Origin: Nitrospira defluvii
Lineage (GTDB): Bacteria > Nitrospirota > Nitrospiria > Nitrospirales > Nitrospiraceae
Length of the DNA stretch: 64,000 nt
Direction: 5' to 3'
Assembly: GCF_905220995.1 (NCBI RefSeq)
Contig: NZ_CAJNBJ010000021.1
Coordinates: 1-64,000, forward strand
The notes below the pieces were generated by a model. That model ran no database searches. It was not told the origin of the DNA and worked only from the letters and a program-made list of their open reading frames with translations. The first letter of the stretch is position 1. Each line of letters begins with the position of its first letter. Both the position numbers and the translations under genes were made by a program. This document shows positions 18,201-25,814 of this stretch, piece by piece.

Positions 18201-18470
18201 TTACGCCCAATCGTGATGACGTCGGTCGCCTTCATTGCGGGCACGATCCCGCTCGTGCTCTCTCACGGGGCCGGCGCGGAGGTGCGTTCGGCCACAGGCG
18301 TCACCGTGTTCGCCGGCATGATCGGCGTGACCCTGTTCGGCTTGTTTCTGACACCGGTGTTTTATGTGGGCCTGCGTATGCTGTCCGGACGCAAGCTGAT
18401 CCGGCACGATGAATCAATGCAGCACGAAGCGTTGGAGGGCGCGTCTGGGCAGGTCGATCGTCCCTGTTAA
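15273..18470 (+). CDS. RND efflux inner-membrane pump (MexF/AcrB type, HAE1)
   Basis: A full-length 1065-aa RND transporter. It starts MDFSKFFIDRPIFAAVLSI, has the conserved proton-relay segment GIVVDDAIVVVENVERN in TM4 with the Asp pair, and the second-half segment LMGLACKNAILIVEFARE with the Lys. Both large periplasmic loops and 12 predicted membrane helices are present. It exports small molecules, probably drugs, driven by protons. It is translated just after the adaptor. The closest named type by sequence style is MexF, but the substrate is unknown. Confidence 0.95.
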   Translation: MDFSKFFIDRPIFAAVLSIVIFAAGLIAIPILPISEYPEVVPPAVIVRAIYPGANPKVIAETVSTPLEEQINGVENMMYMKSVAGSDGVLQMTITFRPGTDPDAAQVQVQNRVSQALSRLPSEVVSLGVTTQKQSPTFLVMVQLLSPEGKYDALYLRNYANIKIKDELARLPGVGQVQIFGSGDYAMRIWLNPDKIASRGMTASDVVAAVREQNIQVSAGQLGAEPIAKDTDFLISINAQGRLRTAQEFGNVVLKIGAGGEVVRLSDVARIELGANDYTLRGQLDNQDAPPIGIFQAPGANALTVRDAVIAKMEELKTRFPPGLTYRSDYDTTVFVRDSIQAVVQTLMEAILLVVLVVILFLQTWRASIIPLIAVPVSVVGTFAALYLFGFSINTLTLFGLVLAIGIVVDDAIVVVENVERNIEEGRTPLQAAHQAMQEVSGPIVAIALVLCAVFVPMAFLSGVTGQFYKQFAVTIAISTVISAINSLTLSPALAAKLLKSHDTPKDALSRLIERLFGWVFRSFNRFFKAGSSGYQGTVSRTLKHRGSVFALYALLLVVTGMLFQAVPRGFIPTQDKLYLMAGVKLPEGASLDRTDAVLRQVVAISKTVDGIAHVVAMTGLNPLQFTNTPNYGIAFLILKPFDERHRSAKEISEEMNHKISAIKEGITFVLMPPPILGLGNGAGYGLFVEDRAGLGFGALQNAVGSLQGAVMQTPGMGYPISGYQANVPQLDAEVDRVKTKTQGIALTDLFATMQIYLGSAYVNDFNLFGRTWRVYAQADGDFRGKVEDIANLKTRNDRGEMVPIGSMVKFSQTYGPDPVLRYNGYPAADFMGEADPTKFSSAQAMDTIRDIAGKVLPNGMTIEWTDLSFQEASQGKAALLVFPVAILLAFLVLAALYESWTLPLAVILIVPMCMLCALAGVKLTGGDNNTFVQVGLVVLMGLACKNAILIVEFARELELQGKGIVEAALEACRLRLRPIVMTSVAFIAGTIPLVLSHGAGAEVRSATGVTVFAGMIGVTLFGLFLTPVFYVGLRMLSGRKLIRHDESMQHEALEGASGQVDRPC

Positions 18471-19082
18471 TGTATCCATTGCCTCATACTTCGCGTCTAC
18501 CGCTGATGGTGCTCTCCTTCTCAGACAACTCTTAACCAGGACAGAGACCTTTCTTCGACGATTGGTCGCCCTGGCTCTGCATGACGAACTCATTGGAACA
18601 GATGTCGAGACTGATCAAGGAGCACCACAACCTCCCCACCACTCAACCGAGCGGCCGCCGCCCCTTTTGACTTTTCAAGACTATGCAGCCGCCCCTTATC
18701 TCTGCACTCCGCTTCACCTGTCCCCATTTAGTCATCCAAGACCGCTTCACCTGTTCACGCCTGAAATGATTGCCTGGAAGGGCAATCCTGACCTACGCGA
18801 GACAAACGAACCAACCGATTCACTCGACAAATCAGACGCCGCCCGAATCAGTACGTGGTGCGGGTCTGCACGATCGGTGTGCGCTCTGTGCATATACACA
18901 CGGTGCCATTGACGGCAAACAAGAGGACCTCTATCGCTCCGCCATCTGGATGAGCGATGCATTGCAGATTCATGAGCCGCTGTGCCGAGTTAGCCCGTGC
19001 TCCGCATTCGGAGTCCTGCCCCGCAGGCGTGGAACTTTACTTGCAGTGTGCTCAGCAAACAACTGGAGAGGCTGTGTGACTC
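18471..19082. other. 612-bp intergenic stretch, no gene seen
   Basis: Frames crossing this stretch are low-complexity shadows. A short direct repeat CGCTTCACCTGT occurs twice around 18710-18755. No RNA gene or terminator with a T-tract was recognised. Confidence 0.5.
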
Positions 19083-20072
19083 ATGAAAATGTCGTCTATG
19101 GTCATGGTCCTGCTTCTGACTGGCCTGTCCGTCCCATCGCAAATGGCTCATGCCGTTTCGGAGACAAGCTCGCCATCGTCCGAACAGACAGTTCCAGAAC
19201 ATGTAATTCTGTTTGTGTTGGAAGGAATCGACCGGCAGGCACTCAAAGCGGGGCCGATGCCGGTGTTGGATCGCCTTGTAAAAACTGGATCGGTCACGTG
19301 GTCGGCCACAACCGTCACGCCTCGGCTCCGGCTACCGGCGATGGCTTCTTTGTTCACGGGGCTGCCGGTAGAGAAACACGGCATCACATGGGACGCGTTT
19401 GAGTTCAGCCGAGGGTATCCCAGGCCTCCGACCGTCTTCGATTATCTCGACCTCAGTGGCGGGCGGGACAGCGCCATCTTCTTCATGGACGAATCGTTGT
19501 ATCAGCTGGCGAAACCCGAACCCTATACGGATTATCAGCTATGCGGACCTCTGAGGCCGGAGTGCAGTCCGGAGCGGCTCGTGTCCTATATCAGGCAATA
19601 CCTTCGCAAGGCATCAAGCGGCCATGGATACGGCCACGCCATTCTATCCTTGCCGCACTTTTTGATCGTGCACTTGCCGGAGGGGGCGCGCGCCGCGTCG
19701 ATCCAGGGCTGGGATTCGAACAACTATCGCACAGCGTTGCGTACGGTGGACCACGCCATAGGGGCCGTGCTGGAGATGTATCGAGAGCATGGCCTCCTGA
19801 AAAGCACGACGGTCTTTGTCACGGCATTAAGCGGTACAGGCACGGCACAGGGACCTTCCACAGCGGCCTCATCGCTTGTCCCCTGGATCGCCTCCGGAGT
19901 TGGGATCAAAGCAGGCCACATGATCCAGCAACCGGTTTCCATTGTGGATACCGGTGCAACGGTACTGCGAGCGTTTCGGCTGACGACACATACCGAGTGG
20001 GAGAGTCGCGCAGTAGAAGAGATCTTTCGCGACACCGGCCCCATCTCGGCTATTTCGACAAAGGAACGGTGA
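19083..20072 (+). CDS. Exported alkaline-phosphatase-superfamily-like protein, probably catalytically dead
   Basis: A 329-aa protein with a signal peptide ending near AHA (residues 1-25). Its layout follows the type I phosphodiesterase/phosphatase fold: a first strand with LFVLEGIDRQAL, the loop LRLPAMASLFTGLPVEKHGI, a later strand LIVHLPEGARAA, and TALSGTGTAQG. In active members these positions hold metal-binding Asp (DG), a Thr/Ser nucleophile before PxxxS, Asp-x3-His, and Asp-His. Here they read Glu, Arg, Glu...Arg and Ser-Gly, so the metal site seems lost. The protein is exported and in line with two other secreted-protein genes. Confidence 0.6.
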   Translation: MKMSSMVMVLLLTGLSVPSQMAHAVSETSSPSSEQTVPEHVILFVLEGIDRQALKAGPMPVLDRLVKTGSVTWSATTVTPRLRLPAMASLFTGLPVEKHGITWDAFEFSRGYPRPPTVFDYLDLSGGRDSAIFFMDESLYQLAKPEPYTDYQLCGPLRPECSPERLVSYIRQYLRKASSGHGYGHAILSLPHFLIVHLPEGARAASIQGWDSNNYRTALRTVDHAIGAVLEMYREHGLLKSTTVFVTALSGTGTAQGPSTAASSLVPWIASGVGIKAGHMIQQPVSIVDTGATVLRAFRLTTHTEWESRAVEEIFRDTGPISAISTKER

Positions 20073-20076
20073 AGCC

Positions 20077-20538
20077 ATGATCTTTTCCCAGCACAGACCG
20101 CGTGTCACTTCGCAACTCCGGCGCGCAATCCTCGTCTGCGGCTTTGTCGCTTGGATCCCGTGGCCAGGCTCTGTTGCGATGGCAGAGCCACGCGAAATGC
20201 AGGCGAAGCTCTATTCCATCACCATTGATGCGACGTCGTTGGTGTCTCCGAGCTGGTGGCAGGTACCGGGAGTAACGCCTTCAATATGGACCTACGATCC
20301 GGAAACGTCCGATGCGTATCGGACATCTGAATCGCGCGATGTGCAATTAAAGCCAGGGACGTACAAGTTCGTCAGCTTCACCTTCGACTTTCCCTTTGAG
20401 ATCACGGCGGAAGGCACGCTGCAGTATGCGCGATCGCTCAATCAATGCGTGGAAGGACGAGGCACACGAACCTTAGTCGTCAAATGCAAACGGACCTATC
20501 CGCATGGTGGAGAGCCGGACTATCCCGTCGCTCCATGA
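20077..20538 (+). CDS. Exported protein of unknown function, 153 aa
   Basis: It starts 4 bp after the preceding stop, with AAGGAACGG as ribosome site. A signal peptide (basic N-terminus, hydrophobic core ending VAMA near residue 37) is clear. The mature part is beta-rich (MQAKLYSITIDATSLV, TYKFVSFTFDFPFEI) and has two Cys (Q-C-V and K-C-K) that could form a disulfide. No family was recognised. It is co-transcribed with its neighbours. Confidence 0.65.
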   Translation: MIFSQHRPRVTSQLRRAILVCGFVAWIPWPGSVAMAEPREMQAKLYSITIDATSLVSPSWWQVPGVTPSIWTYDPETSDAYRTSESRDVQLKPGTYKFVSFTFDFPFEITAEGTLQYARSLNQCVEGRGTRTLVVKCKRTYPHGGEPDYPVAP

Positions 20539-20558
20539 AGAACGAACAGAGAGGCACT

Positions 20559-22937
20559 ATGGGAACGTACAATCGTCTCACGAAGGGAATATTGGTGCTG
20601 CTCGCCCTGGCCGGGCCGACAATGGCTCACGACTCCTCTGCTGCCGCCGTGCCCAAACCGGCTACGGCTGGGATCGAGCGCGCGAGTCGCATTGTGTTGC
20701 AATATGGCGCGGCGCTGGCCGGTGGCCGAGTGGAGGAATGGGCTGCCCTCGACCTGGGTTGCTTGACGCTCAGGCGGGCACGAGGCGTATCCGAACAAAC
20801 CGATAGGGCCTGCTGGGACGACACGCTGAAGGTCCATCGTGAACTGGTCCAGGATCAGCCGGAAACCGGCATATTCGAGGCAGTGGGGCGCGGCGTCGGT
20901 TTCGGCTTGCTGTCCGAAACCCACCGCCATGCAGAGTACTGGAAGGACTATATGCCGGCCGTGCTGATTTCTCCTGCAGTACTGGGTACAGACGTGGGAC
21001 CGGGGCCAGGGCTCGAGGTCCTGGACGTCTCGCCCGTCAGGCCATTCGCCCTCCGGAATCTCACCGGACTCGAACCAGTAAAGGTTTCCGGCCAGACCGT
21101 CACGGTTCGGGTAACCTACGTGGATCCTTTGACGGCTCCTCTCGCGCTTCGCCCGGGAGAGATCTGGTGGGCCAGCAGCGTTTTGCGGCGGTACGGGCCT
21201 GTCCGGGAAGTGACGGTCCGTTTTGTGGTGGTTTCAGGGTTACGAACGCTGGGCTATCCAATCGATCACGCCGTCGTAAACGAGGCCCTTCCCGGTGCGC
21301 CGGTTCAGGTCGGCATTCATTACGGGCGTCTTCCGCAGACAGCCGATCCCGGCGGACGACACAATGATGCGGTGAAGAATCGTTTGGGAGCAGGCGGATT
21401 GGTCCTGGGTTCCGTCCGCTGGTGGGACAGAAAGGACGCGAACCAAGCCTTTGTCGCCGCGCTGGTCCGCGCAAAGCAGATGTCGAGTTCTCCGGAGCGA
21501 ACGAGCCTGCTGACCCGACTCACGCTGATCGATCAAGCCGATCCTGCCCTGCACAGGCTCATTGCTTACGATCGGCTCCAGACCTTTCTCCGAGAGGGGC
21601 TGCTCAAGAGTGGAATCTCGGTGTCAGGTGAGGCAGTGGCGGCGAGATTGGCCGAACTGTACTGGAATCTTCAGGCTCAGACCTGGCGGCAGGAACTCAC
21701 CGACGTCGCTATGGGGCACTCAGCAGCGGCGGAGGCCTTTTATCAGGCGATTGAATCCTTTGAACGGGTGACGGCCGGTGGACAGACAGCTCATGAAGAG
21801 CACCGGCAGCTCGGCGTCCTCTATCGATGGAACAACGATCCAAGGGCCGCGCTCGCGGTGCATGAGGGCCTCCTGATGGGCACCGCCCCGGGAGACCCGT
21901 TACGCGGCCGGCTCCTGTCCGATGTCGCCTGGGACCGGATTCAATGGTTGTCCTGGGAACGACGCTATGAACATCCCTGGCTGGAGCAAGCCCGGCAGGA
22001 AGCGGAGCAAGCCATCCAGGAGGTGAAGGAACCCGTCGACAAGCTCATGGCCGCCTATGCGCTGGTTCTGGTTGAAGCCTTGCGTGTGCCTCGCGAACCA
22101 GCGCATCTGCAGGAGCAATTGCACATCGCGAAAACGTGGCATGATCGTATCTCCGGAGCGGCAGGCGTCTGGCCTTACCTCATCGGGAACGATGTCGTGA
22201 AGGCCCTAGTGCCGGCCGGCGGCCAGGTCACGTTACCCAGGACGGTCCGCGCATCGGACGTGAGCAACGTGGAAATCCATGCCGAACCACCGCCGCAAGA
22301 TATCGTCTGGCAGTGGAACTTCGACCAGGATGCGCCCAATGCGCTGCCTGTGGGATTCGTGACCGTGAGCACCCCTGGAGCGGAGCCATCCGGCTGGCGG
22401 GTCATTTCCGACGATCAGTCCCCCACGCGAGGCAAAGTGGTCGTTCAGGATCGCCCTTGCGAGACAGGCGAGTGCGCGCATCTGCTGCTGGCAGACCGGG
22501 TCCGTACCACCTACCCGGACATCGTCGTGCAGATTCAGGATCTGTCGGCGAACGGCGGCGGAGAGGCCGGAATCGCGTTGGCCGCCCGCGACAACCGGAA
22601 TTTTTATGCCGTCACGCTCAATGCCTCAACCGGCCTGTTGACCACGAGGCGCGTGCTTGAGGGCCGCGCGACGATTTTGGGGCAAACTACCGTTAAGCTG
22701 ACTCAGCGCCCCTGGCACAGCTTGCGCGTCCAGCGGATCAACTTCATTCATCTTGATCGCGGACGGCTAGGCGTGTTTGTCGACGGCGCACAAGTCGCGG
22801 CCGTCGACGATGCGCTGCTTCCGGAGGATGGGTTGGTCGGACTGGTCACATACGGGCGGACCGCCGCAAACTTTGACAGCCTGCATGTGTTGGACCTGGT
22901 TTCCAATCGGCCATTGTCGCGTCCCGCAGCGTATTGA
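20559..22937 (+). CDS. Exported protein with C-terminal LamG/DUF1080-like domain, 792 aa
   Basis: The start chosen is ATG 20559 because AGAGAGG lies 5 bp before it and a clean signal peptide follows (KGILVLLALAGPTMAH). An in-frame ATG at 20535 overlaps the previous stop and is less likely. Residues about 400-600 are helical and repeat-like, possibly TPR-type. The last 200 residues (near WQWNFDQDAPNALPVGF to the end) look like a concanavalin-like/DUF1080 jelly-roll domain with LAARDNRNFYAVTLNA and RVQRINFIHLD. It probably acts in the periplasm or outside the cell on a polymer or surface; the substrate is unknown. Confidence 0.7.
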   Translation: MGTYNRLTKGILVLLALAGPTMAHDSSAAAVPKPATAGIERASRIVLQYGAALAGGRVEEWAALDLGCLTLRRARGVSEQTDRACWDDTLKVHRELVQDQPETGIFEAVGRGVGFGLLSETHRHAEYWKDYMPAVLISPAVLGTDVGPGPGLEVLDVSPVRPFALRNLTGLEPVKVSGQTVTVRVTYVDPLTAPLALRPGEIWWASSVLRRYGPVREVTVRFVVVSGLRTLGYPIDHAVVNEALPGAPVQVGIHYGRLPQTADPGGRHNDAVKNRLGAGGLVLGSVRWWDRKDANQAFVAALVRAKQMSSSPERTSLLTRLTLIDQADPALHRLIAYDRLQTFLREGLLKSGISVSGEAVAARLAELYWNLQAQTWRQELTDVAMGHSAAAEAFYQAIESFERVTAGGQTAHEEHRQLGVLYRWNNDPRAALAVHEGLLMGTAPGDPLRGRLLSDVAWDRIQWLSWERRYEHPWLEQARQEAEQAIQEVKEPVDKLMAAYALVLVEALRVPREPAHLQEQLHIAKTWHDRISGAAGVWPYLIGNDVVKALVPAGGQVTLPRTVRASDVSNVEIHAEPPPQDIVWQWNFDQDAPNALPVGFVTVSTPGAEPSGWRVISDDQSPTRGKVVVQDRPCETGECAHLLLADRVRTTYPDIVVQIQDLSANGGGEAGIALAARDNRNFYAVTLNASTGLLTTRRVLEGRATILGQTTVKLTQRPWHSLRVQRINFIHLDRGRLGVFVDGAQVAAVDDALLPEDGLVGLVTYGRTAANFDSLHVLDLVSNRPLSRPAAY

Positions 22938-23165
22938 ATACGGCATGTGACGGGAGGATCCCCTGCAACATCTTCACGCCCTCCAAGACCAAGATGTCTA
23001 TATCTTGTGCGACACCGATAAGCACTCCGAGGACCTCGCCATGCTCCGGGTCGATGGGTAAGGACTCGACGGCATCAAGGGACACGCTGACCCGGCCTGA
23101 CAGGTCAGCATCCGCGCCGGTGTTGCGGAAGAACATGTTTCGGAATGGGGACGTACGGTGGCCGC

Positions 23166-23633
23166 ATGACTCGTTTCTCTCAACAGACTTCGTCGGGGGC
23201 CGCCGGAGGGTTCCTCGCCGCCGCGCTTGGTTGTGTCGTGGGGATCGGACTGTACACCTTCGTATACGCCCGAGGCGCGTCGTACCTCACCGATGATCCC
23301 AAGGCCTGTGTCAACTGTCACGTGATGAATCCACAGTATGACGGGTGGGTCAAATCGAGTCATCGGATGGTCGCGGTCTGTAACGATTGTCACACGCCGG
23401 AGGGGCTGTTACCTAAATATACATCGAAAGCATTTAACGGGCTCCTACATGCCGTGGCTTTTACCACGGGACGCTTTCCGGACGAGATTCAGATCAAGCC
23501 GCACATGCGGGCCATCGCCGATCAGGCCTGCCTGAAGTGTCACGCGGAAATTGTGCAGGCCATCCAAGTGTCCGATGAGCGAGCGGGACAGCTGTCCTGT
23601 GTCCGCTGTCATCGGAATGTCGGGCACCAGTAA
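23166..23633 (+). CDS. nrfH: Cytochrome c nitrite reductase small subunit (tetraheme quinol dehydrogenase)
   Basis: A 155-aa NapC/NirT-type protein with one N-terminal membrane helix (residues about 14-35) and four heme sites: CVNCH 48-52, CNDCH 72-76, CLKCH 122-126, CVRCH 145-149. The first is followed by V-M (CxxCHxM), matching the Met-ligated heme 1 of NrfH. It takes electrons from the quinol pool and passes them to NrfA. nrfA begins 14 bp downstream, so the two form an operon. Confidence 0.93.
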   Translation: MTRFSQQTSSGAAGGFLAAALGCVVGIGLYTFVYARGASYLTDDPKACVNCHVMNPQYDGWVKSSHRMVAVCNDCHTPEGLLPKYTSKAFNGLLHAVAFTTGRFPDEIQIKPHMRAIADQACLKCHAEIVQAIQVSDERAGQLSCVRCHRNVGHQ

Positions 23634-23647
23634 AGAGGAGTGTGGCT

Positions 23648-25024
23648 ATGAATAAGAAGGACCGAATATCGCCGAAGCTTGTATTGCTTGTACTAGCTGT
23701 GGCAGGGGTCGTCTTTGCCATGGCCGCGCTCCTAGTGAACATTTTCCAACGCCAGCAGGAGGCTCAGAAGATATTCGTCCGCGTCGTCGAATTAACCGAT
23801 CGGACCGAAGACCCGGGAGAGTGGGGCAAGAACTTTCCGTTTCAATTCGACGCGTACCGTCGGACTGTCGATCAAGTGCGCACGCGCTTCGGCGGCAGCG
23901 AAGCGGTGCCCCGAACCCCCACCGAGGCCGATCCCCGCTCGGTGGTTGCCCAGTCGAAGATCGAAGAAGACCCGCGACTAAAAACCCTGTGGTCCGGCTA
24001 TGCGTTCGCCCATGATTTTCGCGAGGAGCGCGGCCATGCCTTCATGTTGGAGGATCAGGCCTATACCGGACGACAGGCTATCGTGCCGCAGCCGGGCACC
24101 TGCCTCCAATGTCATGCCTCCGCCTATGCGCCGATGATGGCGCTCGGAGAAGGCGATTTGATGAAGGGGTTCGACAAGATGAACCAGATGCCGTACGGCG
24201 AGGCGAGAAAGCTTGTTGCTCATCCAGTGACCTGCCTCGACTGCCATGCGCCGGACAGCATGCAGCTTCGCATCACCAGACCGGCCTTTATCGAAGGGCT
24301 ACGAGCGCTCAAGGCTCGCGACGGCATCAAGAACTACGACCCCAATACTATGGCTACCCGCCAAGAGATGCGCGCGTTTGTCTGCGGCCAGTGCCATGTG
24401 GAGTATTACTTTAAGGGGCCAGAGAAGCGGTTGACGTTTCCCTGGGCAAACGGTCTGCGCGCCGATGAGATGCTCAAGCACTACGAAGAAACCCAGTTCA
24501 AGGACTGGACCCACGCCGACACTGGCGCGCCGACGCTCAAGGCTCAGCATCCGGAATTCGAACTGTGGAGCCAGGGGATTCACGCACGCTCGGGTGTGTC
24601 CTGCGCCGACTGCCATATGCCGTACAAGCGTGAAGGCGCGATGAAGGTCAGCGATCACCACGTGCGTAGCCCGCTCCTCAACATCAACCGCGCCTGTCAA
24701 ACGTGCCACAAATGGCCGGAGGCTGAACTCAAAACGCGGGTCGAGACCGTCCAGCACCGGACGTTCGAGCTGAGAAATCGAGCCATGGACGCAGTGGTAG
24801 CCTTGATCAGCGACCTCAAGGGAGCGCGCCAACGCGGAGAGACAGGCGCCGACGTCTCCGCCGCGCAGGCATTTCAGCGCCAAGCCCAATTCCTGTTGGA
24901 TTTCGTCGAGGCGGAAAACTCCACCGGCTTCCACGCGCCGCAGGAAGCGGCCCGCGTGTTGGGGATGTCGATCGACCTAGCCCGTCAGGGACAACTCGCG
25001 CTTCGGGAACGGAAAGGGCCCTAG
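23648..25024 (+). CDS. nrfA: Ammonia-forming cytochrome c nitrite reductase, CxxCH type
   Basis: A 458-aa pentaheme enzyme reducing nitrite to ammonium in the periplasm, anchored by an N-terminal helix (11-30). The start is ATG 23648 with GAGGAG 7 bp before it. Heme sites are at 152-156 (CLQCH), 196-200, 246-250, 319-323 and 350-354. In classical NrfA the catalytic first heme is CxxCK; here it is CxxCH, a known minority type. Active-site candidates are Arg 128 (ERGH), Tyr 253 in CGQCHVEYYF and His 312 in QGIHARSGVSC. Its neighbour NrfH supports the assignment. Confidence 0.93.
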   Translation: MNKKDRISPKLVLLVLAVAGVVFAMAALLVNIFQRQQEAQKIFVRVVELTDRTEDPGEWGKNFPFQFDAYRRTVDQVRTRFGGSEAVPRTPTEADPRSVVAQSKIEEDPRLKTLWSGYAFAHDFREERGHAFMLEDQAYTGRQAIVPQPGTCLQCHASAYAPMMALGEGDLMKGFDKMNQMPYGEARKLVAHPVTCLDCHAPDSMQLRITRPAFIEGLRALKARDGIKNYDPNTMATRQEMRAFVCGQCHVEYYFKGPEKRLTFPWANGLRADEMLKHYEETQFKDWTHADTGAPTLKAQHPEFELWSQGIHARSGVSCADCHMPYKREGAMKVSDHHVRSPLLNINRACQTCHKWPEAELKTRVETVQHRTFELRNRAMDAVVALISDLKGARQRGETGADVSAAQAFQRQAQFLLDFVEAENSTGFHAPQEAARVLGMSIDLARQGQLALRERKGP

Positions 25025-25319
25025 CTCCCACATTTGCATTGAGGGACAGAGTCCCCCGGACCTTCGGTATGGCGGTCCGTCAGTCACCATGAACCGGACG
25101 GCGACATGCGTTCGGTTGTGAAAGGGATCATGTATGGAGAGTCAACAGAATCGCTCACAGGATTGACGCAGTGGCTTGCGTCGATTCCGGACTCGGATAC
25201 CTAGGGCGAAAACGAAAGCCTGGTCTGGCAAACCAGACGAGTGGCCCTTTCGGGAAACGATGGCCTCCCGGTGTGACCGGACACTCGGGACCGCGAGGAC
25301 CGCATCAACCGTCAATTGA

Positions 25320-25733
25320 CTACATGGTGCGCTGCCTTCTGCGATAAGGGAGAATTTCCTGGTCGATACCCCATCCATCACGCTAAGCGTGGAGAAGATT
25401 ACGACCAACGACCACGCAGGGGGCAGGACGGGGGTACTAACAGCGACTGTCGGCAACGTGGCGGGCGAGGGCAAAGCGGTCTACTAGGCTGCGGCATACG
25501 TGAACGAGGTGTATATGCCGGACACCGAGTTGAAAAAGCTTCCCCCATACTGGGCCTTGTCCTTCTCTTCCAATAAGGAGGTCGCAGACTTTCTTGGCGA
25601 ACTTGAAACCGCCTGCATCATGCGAACTCGTCCAACGGACGACTCGTCAGTTTCGGAGCTCCCGCGCAATGCCAACGCAAAACGGGCGTCCGGGCTTATC
25701 GATCTGTTCACATCACCGGGGGGTTGCGGATAG
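25320..25733 (+). pseudogene. Possible eroded gene with an internal stop
   Basis: One frame is open from 25320 to TAG 25488-25490 and then on to a stop at 25731-25733. The part before the TAG (DTPSITLSVEKITTNDHAGG, then GVLTATVGNVAGEGKAVY) and the part after (MPDTELKKLPPYWALSFSSN) both read like protein. No start codon is visible for the first part. It may be a decayed secreted-protein gene, or the second half may be an independent 77-aa gene starting at GTG 25500. Evidence is weak. The flanking 25025-25319 and 25734-25814 hold nothing else I can name. Confidence 0.3.
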
Positions 25734-25814
25734 TTGACCACCGGAGCAACAACGTGTGCTGGCTTGAAATGGGAAAAGATGAGTTACAACACGTACCACT
25801 ACCGAGGAGTTCCT

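Noticed and set aside
22846-23136. 96-aa minus-strand frame between the 792-aa gene and nrfH
   Set aside because: The composition is fairly protein-like, but there is no ribosome site and it overlaps the 3' end of a good + strand gene.
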